DNA of 64,000 bases from Ralstonia pickettii (GCF_016466415.2 NZ_CP066772.2:1-64000), one strand, 5' to 3'; shown: positions 1 to 10,010, counted from the first letter of the stretch. The notes: generated by a model not told the origin, from the sequence alone. Numbers and translations are program-made.

Positions 1-1347
1 ATGAACATGCTCGCCCCGACGGTCAAGAACGCATTCACCCCGGCGTCGCTGGACCGGCCCGCTTACCAAAGCGGCTTCGGCAACGAGTTCGCCACCGAAG
101 CCCTGCCCGGCGCGCTGCCGCACGGCCAGAACTCCCCGCAGAAGGCGCCGTATGGCCTGTATGCGGAGCAGATTTCCGGCACGGCGTTCACCGCCCCGCG
201 TGCGCACAACCGCCGCTCGTGGCTTTATCGCATTCGCCCGGGTGCGGTGCATCTGCCGTTCGAGGCCATGGCGCAAGGCTGCTTCCACAGCAACTTCAAC
301 GAGGTACCGCCCTCGCCCAACCAGCTGCGCTGGGACCCGCTGCCCGCACCGGCGGCCGGCACCGATTTCATCGACGGCATCGTGACCTTCGCCGGCAACG
401 GCGGGCCGGACGCGCAAACCGGCTGCGGCATCCACCTGTACGCCGCCAATGCGTCGATGACGGAGCGCTTCTTCTACAACGCCGACGGCGAACTGCTGAT
501 CGTCCCGCAGCAAGGCCGCCTGCGTCTGCTGACGGAGATGGGCGTGGTCGATGTCGAACCGCTGGAGATTGTCGTTGTCCCGCGCGGCGTGCGCTTCCGC
601 GTCGAACTGCCGGATGGCGACGCACGCGGCTACATCTGCGAGAACTTCGGCGCGCTCTTCCGCTTGCCCGACCTGGGCGTGATCGGCTCGAACGGCCTGG
701 CCAACCCGCGCGACTTCCTCACCCCGCACGCGTGGTACGAAGACCGCGAGGGCAACTTCGAACTCGTCGCAAAATTCCAAGGCAGCCTGTGGACCGCGAA
801 GATCGGCCACTCACCGCTGGACGTTGTTGCCTGGCACGGCAACCTCGCGCCGTACAAGTACGACCTGCGCCTGTTCAACACCATCGGCTCGATCAGCTAC
901 GACCATCCGGACCCGTCGATCTTCCTGGTGCTGCAAAGCCCCTCCGACACGCCGGGCGTGGACACCATCGACTTCGTGATCTTCCCGCCGCGCTGGCTCG
1001 CCGCCGAAAACACATTCCGCCCGCCCTGGTTCCACCGCAACGTCGCAAGCGAATTCATGGGCCTGATCCAGGGCGTGTACGACGCCAAGGCCGAAGGCTT
1101 CGTGCCGGGCGGCGCCAGCCTGCACAACTGCATGAGCGGCCACGGCCCCGATGCCGACACGTTCGAAAAAGCCAGCAACGGCGACACCACCAAGCCGCAC
1201 AAGGTCGACGCAACGATGGCCTTCATGTTCGAAACGCCAGCCGTGATCCGCCCCACGCGCTTCGCGGCGGAATCGGCGCAACTGCAAGCCAAGTACTTCG
1301 AATGCTGGCAAGGCCTGAAGAAGCATTTCGACCCCACCAAGCGTTAA
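1..1347 (+). CDS. hmgA: Homogentisate 1,2-dioxygenase
   Basis: This enzyme opens the ring of homogentisate to give maleylacetoacetate in tyrosine and phenylalanine catabolism. The 448-residue length is usual for the family. The iron ligands of the human enzyme (His335, Glu341, His371) fall at His345, Glu351 and His381, a constant offset of 10; they lie in [10 protein letters not shown] and SGHGPD. The N-terminal YQSGFGNEF block is also typical. The ATG is the first base of the window, so an upstream in-frame start and the ribosome site cannot be checked; a second ATG follows two codons later. The next enzyme of the pathway present here, fumarylacetoacetase, lies 307 bp downstream on the same strand. 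No maleylacetoacetate isomerase gene was seen in the window. Confidence 0.97.
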   Translation: MNMLAPTVKNAFTPASLDRPAYQSGFGNEFATEALPGALPHGQNSPQKAPYGLYAEQISGTAFTAPRAHNRRSWLYRIRPGAVHLPFEAMAQGCFHSNFNEVPPSPNQLRWDPLPAPAAGTDFIDGIVTFAGNGGPDAQTGCGIHLYAANASMTERFFYNADGELLIVPQQGRLRLLTEMGVVDVEPLEIVVVPRGVRFRVELPDGDARGYICENFGALFRLPDLGVIGSNGLANPRDFLTPHAWYEDREGNFELVAKFQGSLWTAKIGHSPLDVVAWHGNLAPYKYDLRLFNTIGSISYDHPDPSIFLVLQSPSDTPGVDTIDFVIFPPRWLAAENTFRPPWFHRNVASEFMGLIQGVYDAKAEGFVPGGASLHNCMSGHGPDADTFEKASNGDTTKPHKVDATMAFMFETPAVIRPTRFAAESAQLQAKYFECWQGLKKHFDPTKR

Positions 1348-1404
1348 GCAAATCAACCTTGACGCCAAGGCCAGCGCCGCGAAGGTGTGGCCGTACCCTG
1401 CCCT

Positions 1405-1570
1405 AGATGGCGCCTTGAATTTCTGTTGCAGAGAGGAAAAAGGAAGGGAAACTGTCTGAGCGAAGCGAGTTTTTCCCTTCCCCTCTCTGCGACATAAATT
1501 CAAGGAGTGGGTCGCCATCTCGGGCGCGCCTTTCTTTGCTTACTTTCTTTGGCAAGACAAAGAAAGTAAG
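1405..1570. repeat. Palindromic intergenic repeat element
   Basis: The 307-bp gap between hmgA and fahA is filled mostly by nested inverted repeats. The outer arms, about 1405-1449 and 1471-1520, pair imperfectly from AGATGGCG inward through CCTTGAATTT, GCAGAGAGG and a purine/pyrimidine tract, with a 7-bp insertion in the right arm. An inner, separate hairpin is perfect: CTTACTTTCTTTG at 1539-1551 pairs with CAAAGAAAGTAAG at 1558-1570 around a 6-nt loop, followed by a G/C-rich tract. From memory, similar CTTTCTTTG hairpins recur between genes in Ralstonia and other Burkholderiales, so this is probably a dispersed repeat and not a private operator. It may also attenuate hmgA-fahA read-through. 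Confidence 0.7.
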
Positions 1571-1654
1571 TCGCCCCCGGCAGGGGGGTGAAACAAGGGA
1601 TGCACCAGCAACGTCAAGCAATAGCCGACTCAACAAACAAATCACCGCCCCATC

Positions 1655-2926
1655 ATGACCACCCGCCAACTAAGCTGGCTAGAATCCGCCAACACCCCCG
1701 ACACCCACTTCCCCCTGGAAAACCTGCCCTTCGGCATCTTCTCCACCAAGGAAAACCCGTCGCCACGCGCAGGCGTAGCCCTTGGCGATCAGGTCATCGA
1801 TCTCGGCGTGCTGGATGACGCCGGCCTGCTCCCCGCAGCAACCCGCGGCACGTTCCGCACCGGCAAGCTCAACACCTTCATCGCACTCGGCAAGCCCGTC
1901 TGGTCCGACACCCGCAAGAAGCTCCAAGCGCTCTTCAGCGTGGCCGACACCCACGTGCGCGACAACGCCACGCTGCACGCCCGTGCGCTGGTGCCGCAAG
2001 CCCATGCCGTGATGCATCTGCCCATCGATATCCCGGGCTATACGGACTTCTATTCGTCGCGCGAGCACGCCACCAACGTCGGCCGCATGTTCCGCGATCC
2101 CGAAAACGCGCTGCTGCCGAACTGGCTGGAAATCCCGATCGGCTATAACGGCCGCGCCAGCTCCGTGGTGGTGAGCGGAACACCGTTGCACCGCCCGATG
2201 GGCCAGATCAAGCTGCCCGACCAGCCGCGCCCGATCTTCACGGCCTGCCGCAAGCTGGACTACGAACTCGAGATGGCCTTTGTGGTTGGCAAGCCGAGCG
2301 CGCTGGGTGAGCCGGTTTCCGTCGACGCGGCACCGGACTACATGTTCGGCGTCGTGCTCCTCAACGACTGGAGCGCACGCGACATTCAGCAATGGGAATA
2401 CGTGCCGCTCGGCCCGTTCAACTCGAAGGGGTTCGGCACATCGATCTCGCCGTGGATCGTCACGATGGAGGCGCTGGAACCGTTCCGCGTGGCCAACCCG
2501 GTGCAGTCGCCCGAGCCGCTGGAGTACCTGCGGCAGAGCCGGCCCAACGCGTACGACATCGCTCTCGAAACTGCATTGCGGCCCCACGGTGGCGAACGCA
2601 CCACCATCGCCCGCACAAACTTTCGCGCGATGTACTGGACGATGGCGCAGCAGCTCGCGCACCACACGGTGTCCGGCTGCAACGTGCGCGTGGGTGACCT
2701 GATGGGCTCGGGCACCATCAGCGGAACAACGCCGGATTCCTACGGCAGCCTGCTGGAGCTGACTGTCAACGGCAAGCAGCCGCTGGACCTCGGCAACGGC
2801 ACCACGCGCGCCTTCCTGGAAGACGGCGACGAAGTCACCATGACCGGCTGGTGCCAGGGCGATGGCTATCGCGTGGGCTTTGGGGAAGTGCGCGGCGAAA
2901 TCCTGCCGGCGCGCAGTGTGAAGTAA
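1655..2926 (+). CDS. fahA: Fumarylacetoacetase
   Basis: It hydrolyses fumarylacetoacetate to fumarate and acetoacetate, the last step of tyrosine degradation. The protein has 423 residues with the N-terminal SH3-like and C-terminal FAH domains. The human metal and catalytic residues map with an offset of 5: Asp131 (in TDFYSSREH), His138 as the catalytic base, Glu204 and Glu206 (in DYELEMAF), and Asp238 (in NDWSARD). No clear Shine-Dalgarno sequence precedes the ATG. It probably shares a transcript with hmgA, although the palindromic repeat lies between them. A terminator-like hairpin follows directly. Confidence 0.97.
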   Translation: MTTRQLSWLESANTPDTHFPLENLPFGIFSTKENPSPRAGVALGDQVIDLGVLDDAGLLPAATRGTFRTGKLNTFIALGKPVWSDTRKKLQALFSVADTHVRDNATLHARALVPQAHAVMHLPIDIPGYTDFYSSREHATNVGRMFRDPENALLPNWLEIPIGYNGRASSVVVSGTPLHRPMGQIKLPDQPRPIFTACRKLDYELEMAFVVGKPSALGEPVSVDAAPDYMFGVVLLNDWSARDIQQWEYVPLGPFNSKGFGTSISPWIVTMEALEPFRVANPVQSPEPLEYLRQSRPNAYDIALETALRPHGGERTTIARTNFRAMYWTMAQQLAHHTVSGCNVRVGDLMGSGTISGTTPDSYGSLLELTVNGKQPLDLGNGTTRAFLEDGDEVTMTGWCQGDGYRVGFGEVRGEILPARSVK

Positions 2927-2935
2927 GGCAGTGCA

Positions 2936-2962
2936 GAGCGACGGATCAACAGTCCGTCGCTC
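2936..2962. terminator. Hairpin terminator between fahA and paiB-like gene
   Basis: A perfect 10-bp stem (GAGCGACGGA at 2936-2945, TCCGTCGCTC at 2953-2962) with a 7-nt loop is followed by CGCTTTTA. It lies between convergent genes and could end both transcripts; the T-run only favours the rightward one. Confidence 0.75.
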
Positions 2963-2967
2963 CGCTT

Positions 2968-3606
2968 TTATTCCGTCTTGGCAGCAGCGCAGGCCAGCAT
3001 CGCGTCGCCGATCACACGCTCGCCGCTGGCCCTGAGCGCCTCGCCGGCGCCGACGATATCTCGCGTCTCTTTGTTCTGACTCAGCTTGAGCTTGCCTTCG
3101 ATGCGCGTGATCTCGATCTCGATGCCGACGATCATCTTGAGCAGCGCGTCGGTGTAGTCCGATGGGGCGTCGGACATCTTCCACGGCGCAGGTTGCGATG
3201 CCTCATACGTGCGCGTCAGGCGTGCCACGACGCCGCGCACAAAACGCTCGTCGTCACGCACGGTGATCCGGCCATGCGTATGCGCGACGCGGTAGTTCCA
3301 TGTCGGCACCTGCCGGTGGGCTTCGTGCTTGCTCGGATACCACGTCGGTGAAATATACGCATCGCCCGCGCGGAAGATGACGAGCACCTCATCGCCATTC
3401 GCCACGTCTTTCCAGACCGGGTTGGCGCGCGCCACGTGGGCATGCAGCACGCCAAGCTTGCCCTCTTCCGGCAGCAGCAAGAACGGGATGTGGTTCGCGT
3501 CCAGCCCATGCTCGCCATGCGTGACGAGCGTCCCGAACGGATTCTGCGCGATCAGGTCGTGCAGCGCCTCAGGGCGCGATTCTTCAAAGTGGGCGGGAAT
3601 GTACAT
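2968..3606 (-). CDS. PaiB-like FMN-binding negative transcriptional regulator
   Basis: The 212-residue protein matches the PaiB family, which has a flavin-reductase-like split barrel. The start MYIPAHFE is the family's usual N-terminus, and PTWNYRVAHTHG lies in the conserved middle section. In Bacillus the family represses degradative-enzyme and sporulation genes; whether it binds DNA or only FMN here is not shown by the sequence. An ATG at 3606 is chosen because GGAG stands 5-6 nt upstream and the N-terminus fits the family; the longer open frame to 3966 is extension only. The gene is monocistronic, convergent with fahA and in the same direction as the acyl-CoA dehydrogenase upstream. Confidence 0.9.
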   Translation of the reverse strand: MYIPAHFEESRPEALHDLIAQNPFGTLVTHGEHGLDANHIPFLLLPEEGKLGVLHAHVARANPVWKDVANGDEVLVIFRAGDAYISPTWYPSKHEAHRQVPTWNYRVAHTHGRITVRDDERFVRGVVARLTRTYEASQPAPWKMSDAPSDYTDALLKMIVGIEIEITRIEGKLKLSQNKETRDIVGAGEALRASGERVIGDAMLACAAAKTE

Positions 3607-3709
3607 GGCGACTCCGGCGGCAACCGTGCAATCTGACAGGAAGCGCCTATTCTGAACCCGAACGTGGCTCCAACATAGAGCCAGATTCCGGCGGATTATT
3701 AGAGCCAAC

Positions 3710-4867
3710 CTAGTCGCGCAGCAGGTTCTTGGCGATGATGAGCTGCTGAATCTGCGTGGTGCCTTCGTATAGGCGCAACAGGCGCACATCGCGATAGAAG
3801 CGCTCGGCCTTGTACTCGGCAATGTAGCCCGCGCCACCGTGAATCTGCACTGCACGATCCGCCACGCGACCGACCATCTCGGTGCAGAACATCTTGGCGC
3901 ACGAGGCCAGCATGCTGACCTCGTGATCCTGTTTGCCGACGGGCTTTGCGTCGTAGCGGCGCGCACAATCCCGCACCATCGACATGCCGGCGTACAGCTC
4001 TGTCTGGCTATCGGCGAGCATGGCCTGAATCAACTGAAAGTCTGCGATGGGCTGACCGAACTGTTTGCGCTCCTTGGCGTAGGCCACCGCGTCGGTGATG
4101 AGCCGATGCGCCATGCCGCAGGCCAGCGCCGAGATATGCAGACGGCCCCGATCCAGCACCTTCATCGCCGTCTTGAAGCCCTGCCCCGCCACGCCGCCGA
4201 TGATGTTGGCGGCGGGCACCCGCACGTTGTCGAGCATCACATCGCACGTCTTGGTGCCGCGCTGCCCCATCTTCTTGTCAGGCTTGCCCAATGTGATGCC
4301 CGGCGTGTCGGCCGGCACGATGAGGGCGGAGATGCCGCCCGCGCCTTCGCCGCCTGTGCGCGCCATCAGCGTGAATGCCCCGGCGCGCGGCGCGTTGGTG
4401 ATGTAGCGCTTGGTGCCGTTGATGACGTAGTGATCGCCGTCCGGGGTGGCGCGCGTCTGCAGCGACGCCGCATCCGACCCCGCGTTCGGTTCCGTCAGCG
4501 CAAACGAGATGATCAGTTCGCCGCTGGCAATGCGCGGCAAGTAGTCGGCTTTCTGCGCATCGGTGCCGTCCATCAGGATGCCCTGTGAGCCGATGCCGAC
4601 GTTGGTGCCGAACACCGAGCGGAAGGCCAGCGCCGTGTGCCCCAGGTCGTACGCCACCTCGCATTCCTGCACCATCGCCAGGCCAATGCCGCCGTACTCT
4701 TCCGGAATCGACAGGCCGAAGAGGCCCATCTCTTTCATGTCGGCAACGATGTCGGCGGGCACGTCGTCCTCTTCCTCGAGGATGTTCTCCGCCGGCACGA
4801 GCCGTTCCTGGATGAAGCGCTGCACCGATTGCTGCAGCAAGCCGAAGGATTCGTCGTCGAGCGCCAT
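3710..4867 (-). CDS. Acyl-CoA dehydrogenase
   Basis: A flavoprotein that oxidises acyl-CoA to trans-2-enoyl-CoA. It has the full 385-residue family length: an N-terminal helical domain, a middle beta domain with FALTEPNAGSDA and RYITNAP, and a C-terminal FAD domain. The likely catalytic base is Glu368 in LYEGTTQIQ, the position used by short- and medium-chain enzymes, and IHGGAGY is intact. The substrate cannot be told from sequence. The start has AGGAG 8 nt upstream. A LysR gene is divergent 113 bp away and is the natural candidate regulator. Confidence 0.93.
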   Translation of the reverse strand: MALDDESFGLLQQSVQRFIQERLVPAENILEEEDDVPADIVADMKEMGLFGLSIPEEYGGIGLAMVQECEVAYDLGHTALAFRSVFGTNVGIGSQGILMDGTDAQKADYLPRIASGELIISFALTEPNAGSDAASLQTRATPDGDHYVINGTKRYITNAPRAGAFTLMARTGGEGAGGISALIVPADTPGITLGKPDKKMGQRGTKTCDVMLDNVRVPAANIIGGVAGQGFKTAMKVLDRGRLHISALACGMAHRLITDAVAYAKERKQFGQPIADFQLIQAMLADSQTELYAGMSMVRDCARRYDAKPVGKQDHEVSMLASCAKMFCTEMVGRVADRAVQIHGGAGYIAEYKAERFYRDVRLLRLYEGTTQIQQLIIAKNLLRD

Positions 4868-4980
4868 GTCACGTGCTCCTGTGGGATATGCCGGGGGATG
4901 TTACCGGGTTGGCACACTTTGACAATCCGCGCCTGCATCAACAGAATGTCGAATTCGATTCACCAATCTGACGGGCGGTC

Positions 4981-5901
4981 ATGGATCTCAATGCGCTCAA
5001 GCTGTTCGTGGAAATTGTCGATGCGGGCAACCTGTCGGCGGCGGCGCGCCGGCTGCAAACCACACGTTCCAACGTGAGCCACCGGTTGAAGGCGTTCGAG
5101 CGCGCACTGGGCGTGCAACTGCTGCGCCGGACCACGCGCCGCGTGGAACCCACGGAGGTCGGCGCCGGCATCTATGAACACGGCCGAAGCATCCTGCGCG
5201 AAATGGCTGCCGCCGACGCGCTGGTCTCGTCGCTCGGCAAATCGCTGCAAGGCAGCGTTCGGCTGTCGGTGCCGACGGGGCTGGGGCATCTGCTGGTGTC
5301 GCCGCTGCTGGTGGCGTTCAAGCGGTCGTATCCGGATATCCGCCTGGATGTGCGGTTCGACAACCGCGTGTCCGACCTGATTAGCGAGGACGTCGACGTG
5401 GCGCTGCGCATCGTCTCCAACCCGCCGGAATCGCTGGTCGCCACGCTGCTCGATGAAGTCGACTGGGTGCTGTGCGCGGCGCCGGACTACCTGGCCGTGC
5501 ATGGCGTGCCGAAAACGCTCGACGCGCTCGCAGATCACACCATCGTCAGCGCGCCGGCCGTCGGACAACCGTTGCGGCTGTCGGCGCAACTGGGCGATGA
5601 ACGGACGCTCGTGACGCTGGACCCGGGCGTCTCGTCCGACAACTACCTGTTCCTGCAAGCCGCCGTTCGTTCGGGCAATGGCCTCGGAATCCTGCCCTAT
5701 TACGCCGCAGCCGATGATCTGCGCGACGGTCACGTCAAACGCGTGCTGCCCGGATATCGATTCAGCGTGTTTGGCAGCCGCCTTTACATGCTGGCGATGC
5801 CGAGTCGATACCGGACGCTCGCGACGCGACACTTGCTGGACTTCCTGAAGGACGGGCTGCAAGGCAAGCTGCCGCGCCTGCCGCAGAAGGAACGCGCCTG
5901 A
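4981..5901 (+). CDS. LysR-family transcriptional regulator (near acyl-CoA dehydrogenase)
   Basis: The 306-residue protein has a LysR winged helix-turn-helix at residues 1-60 (LSAAARRLQTTRSNVSHRLK) and a periplasmic-binding-like effector domain to the end. It resembles the large subgroup of LysR proteins whose effector domain opens with GSVRLSVPTG. It is divergent from the acyl-CoA dehydrogenase gene with 113 bp between starts, the usual LysR arrangement. Its TGA ends at 5901 and metR's stop begins at 5902 on the other strand, so the two LysR genes are convergent with no spacer. The inducer is unknown. Confidence 0.9.
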   Translation: MDLNALKLFVEIVDAGNLSAAARRLQTTRSNVSHRLKAFERALGVQLLRRTTRRVEPTEVGAGIYEHGRSILREMAAADALVSSLGKSLQGSVRLSVPTGLGHLLVSPLLVAFKRSYPDIRLDVRFDNRVSDLISEDVDVALRIVSNPPESLVATLLDEVDWVLCAAPDYLAVHGVPKTLDALADHTIVSAPAVGQPLRLSAQLGDERTLVTLDPGVSSDNYLFLQAAVRSGNGLGILPYYAAADDLRDGHVKRVLPGYRFSVFGSRLYMLAMPSRYRTLATRHLLDFLKDGLQGKLPRLPQKERA

Positions 5902-6819
5902 TCACGCTTCCAGCGGCATTAGCCCGGGCAGCTGCGCAAAGCAAATCGACTTGGCCGTCTCGATAAAGTCCTGGGCAAAAGGTGCCTGCGCATAGTCGCG
6001 CGTCATGGCGGCGTAGAGATCGCTCCACAGGCCCTCCTTACCGACACGCTTGGCCACCACGTATTCGTAATCGACGTAGTTCTTGATGCCCCAGCTCGGC
6101 AGCGCGGCCAGCCCGCGGCGGCTGGCAACGAGCTGCAGCACGGCGATGGTCAGCTCCGCCGTGCGGCGGTTGAATGCGATGCCGGCCGGTGCCAGCACCT
6201 GGCGGATCAGATCGATGCGCTCTTCGGGCACGGGATACGTGATGAGCGTCTGGTCCGTAAAATCCTTCGCGTCGAGCCACTTCTTGTTGCGCAGCGCGTG
6301 GTCGACGGGCAGCACGGCGAGGATCTCGAAGCGAAACAGCGGCGCAAACACCACGCCGCGCCGCATCTTGGCATCAGAGCCGATGATGACGTCGGCGCGT
6401 CCGTCCTTGAGCAGCGCAAGCGGATCGGTGTGAAAACCCGACACAAGATCCATCTCCACTTCGGGCCAGCGCTGGCGGAAGGCGTCCATCACGGGCATCA
6501 GCCAGTCAAAGCAGGTGTGACATTCCAGCGCGATACGCAGTGTGCCGGCCGCACGCCCCTTGATGCGTTCAAGGTCGCGCTCGACGGTCTGGATGTCGGC
6601 GACAACCTTTTGCGCGAGTTCAAGCATGCGCTCGCCCGCCTCGGTCAACTCCACCGTCTGGCCCTTGCGGCGCACGACGGCCAACCCATAGTGCGATTCC
6701 AGCGCGCGCAGCTGATGCGACAGCGCCGATTGCGTCAGGTGCAGCCGCTCGGCGGCGCGCGAGACGGAGCCTCCGTCGGCCAGGGCGATCAGCGTGCGCA
6801 GATGGCGAATTTCAAGCAT
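5902..6819 (-). CDS. metR: MetR, LysR-family activator of methionine biosynthesis
   Basis: MetR activates metE and related methionine genes with homocysteine as co-effector. The 305-residue protein begins MLEIRHLRTLIALADGGSVSRAAERLHLTQSALSHQLRALE, shown here in summary by its HTH core SRAAERLHLTQSALSHQL, which is the MetR form of the LysR domain. The effector domain contains LRIALECHTCFDWLMPVM, close to enterobacterial MetR. GGAAG lies 9 nt before the ATG. It is divergent from metE across 124 bp holding a perfect MetR box, so autoregulation and metE activation are both expected. Confidence 0.95.
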   Translation of the reverse strand: MLEIRHLRTLIALADGGSVSRAAERLHLTQSALSHQLRALESHYGLAVVRRKGQTVELTEAGERMLELAQKVVADIQTVERDLERIKGRAAGTLRIALECHTCFDWLMPVMDAFRQRWPEVEMDLVSGFHTDPLALLKDGRADVIIGSDAKMRRGVVFAPLFRFEILAVLPVDHALRNKKWLDAKDFTDQTLITYPVPEERIDLIRQVLAPAGIAFNRRTAELTIAVLQLVASRRGLAALPSWGIKNYVDYEYVVAKRVGKEGLWSDLYAAMTRDYAQAPFAQDFIETAKSICFAQLPGLMPLEA

Positions 6820-6840
6820 GTTCGTGCGACTTCCGATGTA

Positions 6841-6853
6841 TGAATCTCATTCA
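6841..6853. promoter_or_regulatory. MetR operator between metR and metE
   Basis: TGAATCTCATTCA is an exact match to the enterobacterial MetR box TGAA-N5-TTCA. It lies 21 bp from the metR start and 90 bp upstream of metE, so it can serve both divergent promoters. AT-rich sequence at 6860-6880 (AAAATAATATCATTTGAT) is the likely metE promoter core. Confidence 0.8.
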
Positions 6854-6943
6854 AGTCTATCGAAAATAATATCATTTGATTCATGAAAGCGGGTCGCCGA
6901 TCATCGCTGGACTGAAAACCGAATCGCCTCTCCTGCGACCACC

Positions 6944-9274
6944 ATGACGACCATCCATACCCTCGGCTACCCGCGTATCGGCGCCCAACGCGAGCTGAAG
7001 TTCGCGCTCGAATCGTTCTGGAAGGGGGCCTCGTCCGAAGACGACCTGCGGGCCACCGGCCGCGCCCTGCGCGAGCGCCACTGGACTGCCCAGCGCGAGG
7101 CCGGCCTCGACTTCGTGACCGTGGGCGATTTCGCCTGGTACGACCAGGTGTTGCAGACGGCCGCCCTGCTCGGCGCCATTCCGACGCGCTACGGCTTTGA
7201 CGCCGCGCAGCTCACGCTGGCGCAATCGTTCGTCCTTGCGCGTGGCAATGCCGACCACGCCGCCATGGAAATGACGAAGTGGTTCGACACCAACTACCAC
7301 TATCTCGTGCCCGAACTCACGCCGGACCTCCTCGATCGGCAATGGGGCCCCGGCACCGAATGGCTGTTCGACGAAGTGCGCGAGGCACAGGCCGCTGGGC
7401 ACCGCGTGAAGGTTGCGCTCATCGGGCCGGTGACGTTCCTGCATCTGGCCAAGGCGCGCAACGGCTTGACCGACAAGCTCGCGCTGCTGCCGCAAGTGCT
7501 TCAGGCCTACGCGGCTGTGCTGCAGCGCCTGGCGGCCCTGAATGTGGAATGGGTGCAGATCGACGAACCAGCGCTGGTGCTGGATCTCCCGCAAGCCTGG
7601 GTAGATGCATTCGGCCCCGCTTACCAGGCGCTGGCCGCTGCCAACGGCCCGAAGGTGCTGCTGGCGACGTACTTCGAAGCCGCGTCCCACCACGCCGCGC
7701 TCATCAAATCCCTGCCGGTCGATGGCGTGCACCTGGACCTCGTGCGTGCGCCCGAACAGCTTGGCGCCTTCGCGCCGTGGCCGGCAGACAAGGTGCTTTC
7801 CGTTGGTGTGGTCGACGGCCGCAACATCTGGCGCTCCGATCTCGCACGCGTGCTGGAGCGCGTGGCGCCGCTGGCCGACGCCTTTTGCGATCGGCTGTGG
7901 GTGGCGCCGAGCTGCTCGCTGCTGCATGTGCCGGTCGACCTGTCCGCCGAAACCAAGCTCGACGACGAACTCAAGGGCTGGCTGGCCTTCGCGCGCCAGA
8001 AGCTGGACGAACTGGCGATCCTCAAGCTCGCGCTGGTCGAAGGCCCCGCTGCCGTGCAGCAGGCGCTCGATGACAACCGCGCCGCCATCGCCTCGCGTGC
8101 CGAATCGCGCCGCGTGCACAACGCCGGCGTCAAGAAGCGCGTCGCCGCGATCCGCGCAGAAGACGCAGAACGCGCAGCACCTTACGCCGACCGCGCAGAA
8201 GCCCAGCAAGCCCGCCTGAACCTCCCGCTGCTGCCGACCACCACCATCGGCTCGTTCCCGCAAACAGCAGAAATTCGTCAGGCGCGCGCGCAACACAAGC
8301 GCGGCGAACTCCCTGCGCTGGATTACCTGCAGCGCATGCGCGCCGAAATTACCGACGTGGTGCGCCGCCAGGAAGCGCTCGGCCTCGACATGCTCGTGCA
8401 CGGAGAAGCCGAGCGCAACGACATGGTCGAATACTTCGGCGAACTGCTGTGGGGCTACGCCTTCACCGCCAACGGCTGGGTGCAGAGCTACGGCTCGCGC
8501 TGCGTGAAGCCGCCCGTCATCTACGGCGACGTGTATCGCCCGGAAGCGATGACGGTCGAGTGGTCCAAGTACGCACAAAGCCTGACCACCAAGCCGATGA
8601 AGGGCATGCTGACCGGCCCGGTGACGATGCTGCAGTGGTCGTTCGTGCGCGACGACCAGCCGCGCGAGCAGACCGCACTGCAGATCGCCCTGGCCTTGCG
8701 CGACGAAGTGTGCGATCTGGAAGCCGCCGGCATTGCCGCGATCCAGATCGACGAACCGGCTTTCCGCGAAGGCCTGCCGTTGCGCGCATCCGATGTGCCG
8801 GGCTACCTGGAGTGGGCGGCGCGTGCGTTCCGTGTATCGGCCTCCGGCGTGCGCAACGACACGCAGATCCACACGCACATGTGCTATTCGGAGTTCAACG
8901 ACATCCTGCCGGCCATCGCGTCGATGGATGCTGACGTGATCACCATCGAGACGTCGCGTTCGAACATGGAACTGCTCGACGCGTTTGGCGAATTTGCGTA
9001 CCCCAACGAGATCGGCCCGGGCGTGTACGACATCCATTCGCCGCGCGTGCCGCGTGTCGAAGAGATGGAAGCGTTGCTCGACAAGGCCGCCCAGGTTGTG
9101 CCGGTGCAACGCCTGTGGGTCAACCCCGACTGCGGCCTGAAAACGCGCGGCTGGCCGGAAGTGGAAGCGGCACTGCAAGGCATGGTGGAAGCCACGCGCC
9201 GCTTGCGCGCCAAGCATGCCAATGCGCTGCATGCGGGCAGCAAGGCGACGCAGGACGAAGGTGCGACGGCTTAA
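6944..9274 (+). CDS. metE: Cobalamin-independent methionine synthase
   Basis: MetE transfers a methyl group from 5-methyltetrahydropteroyl-triglutamate to homocysteine. The 776-residue length fits the two-barrel enzyme. The N-terminal barrel opens with [18 protein letters not shown], and the C-terminal barrel begins near residue 430 with [10 protein letters not shown]. Zinc ligands are visible: His and Cys in [10 protein letters not shown] and Cys in [10 protein letters not shown]. There is no strong Shine-Dalgarno sequence. It is divergent from metR and expected to need homocysteine-MetR; a strong terminator follows. Confidence 0.98.
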   Translation: MTTIHTLGYPRIGAQRELKFALESFWKGASSEDDLRATGRALRERHWTAQREAGLDFVTVGDFAWYDQVLQTAALLGAIPTRYGFDAAQLTLAQSFVLARGNADHAAMEMTKWFDTNYHYLVPELTPDLLDRQWGPGTEWLFDEVREAQAAGHRVKVALIGPVTFLHLAKARNGLTDKLALLPQVLQAYAAVLQRLAALNVEWVQIDEPALVLDLPQAWVDAFGPAYQALAAANGPKVLLATYFEAASHHAALIKSLPVDGVHLDLVRAPEQLGAFAPWPADKVLSVGVVDGRNIWRSDLARVLERVAPLADAFCDRLWVAPSCSLLHVPVDLSAETKLDDELKGWLAFARQKLDELAILKLALVEGPAAVQQALDDNRAAIASRAESRRVHNAGVKKRVAAIRAEDAERAAPYADRAEAQQARLNLPLLPTTTIGSFPQTAEIRQARAQHKRGELPALDYLQRMRAEITDVVRRQEALGLDMLVHGEAERNDMVEYFGELLWGYAFTANGWVQSYGSRCVKPPVIYGDVYRPEAMTVEWSKYAQSLTTKPMKGMLTGPVTMLQWSFVRDDQPREQTALQIALALRDEVCDLEAAGIAAIQIDEPAFREGLPLRASDVPGYLEWAARAFRVSASGVRNDTQIHTHMCYSEFNDILPAIASMDADVITIETSRSNMELLDAFGEFAYPNEIGPGVYDIHSPRVPRVEEMEALLDKAAQVVPVQRLWVNPDCGLKTRGWPEVEAALQGMVEATRRLRAKHANALHAGSKATQDEGATA

Positions 9275-9295
9275 AAGTCGATAGCACCAAAGAAA

Positions 9296-9329
9296 AACGC
9301 CAACCGGCTTGCGCTGGTTGGCGTTTTTT
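9296..9329. terminator. Bidirectional rho-independent terminator after metE
   Basis: A perfect 10-bp stem, AACGCCAACC (9296-9305) and GGTTGGCGTT (9316-9325), encloses a 10-nt loop. It has an A-rich left flank and a T-run on the right. It serves metE rightwards and the DUF799 lipoprotein operon leftwards. Confidence 0.92.
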
Positions 9330-9347
9330 CTTGCGGCAGACGGCAGC

Positions 9348-10010
9348 TTAGTCCGTGCCGTACTTCGGCGAGCGCGGACCATACAGCAGCCCGCCCGGTT
9401 GCCCGGCCGACAGCAGACGCGCGCTGGTCGTACCGGCCACCTTATAGCCCTGGTCGGTGACGTTGGCGATGATCTGGTTGACCGCCGCCGACACCAGCAT
9501 GCCGATCAGACCGCCGCCCGAGTTGTTTCCGCCTTCGTTGTTGGACGCGCTGGCGCGGCCAGTCCAGAGCGTCTGCCCGCTCTTCAGGTCGACCAGCTTG
9601 GCATCGGCCGACACGACGGTGGAGCTGCTCACCACCATGTACTTGCTGCCGTACTGCGTGACCGTGATGTACAGCGCCGCATCTGCACCGAAGATGTCAT
9701 GCAGCTTGGCCACCGGCACGCCGTGGATGTCGCCTGCCGTGTTCAGGCCGTTCTGGCGGAAGGTTTCGTCCACCAGCGCGACCGGCAGTACGTAATAACC
9801 CGCCTCTGCCAGCGGCACCGTCACTTGCGAAAGCATGCCGTAGGTGGCACCCACGTCGGGCGACTCATTCAGCGGCGGCAGCACCACGATCGAACGCGGC
9901 TTGCTGGCCTTGAAGGCTGCATAGTCGACGTTCTTGGTCGGCACAGCACAACCCGCCATCAGGGTCACCACGCCGGCCGCGGCAAACAGTTTCAGAAAGC
10001 GCTTGGCCAT
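9348..10010 (-). CDS. DUF799 (GNA1162-like) lipoprotein
   Basis: A 220-residue predicted outer-membrane lipoprotein with a signal peptide and lipobox LMAGC, the cysteine being residue 21. It belongs to DUF799, the family of meningococcal GNA1162, whose fold resembles TolB and transport auxiliary lipoproteins; function is unproven. It is the last gene of a three-lipoprotein operon. Its ATG overlaps the TGA of the DUF4810 gene by one base (TGATG), which suggests coupled translation. A glycine/asparagine-rich patch (NNEGGNNSGGG) near residue 160 precedes a hydrophobic stretch. Confidence 0.88.
   Translation of the reverse strand: MAKRFLKLFAAAGVVTLMAGCAVPTKNVDYAAFKASKPRSIVVLPPLNESPDVGATYGMLSQVTVPLAEAGYYVLPVALVDETFRQNGLNTAGDIHGVPVAKLHDIFGADAALYITVTQYGSKYMVVSSSTVVSADAKLVDLKSGQTLWTGRASASNNEGGNNSGGGLIGMLVSAAVNQIIANVTDQGYKVAGTTSARLLSAGQPGGLLYGPRSPKYGTD

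Noticed and set aside
6881-9382. 833-codon open frame antisense to metE
   Set aside because: GC-rich third positions commonly open the opposite strand. The translation is rich in Arg, His and Ala with no family motif, and metE is unmistakable.
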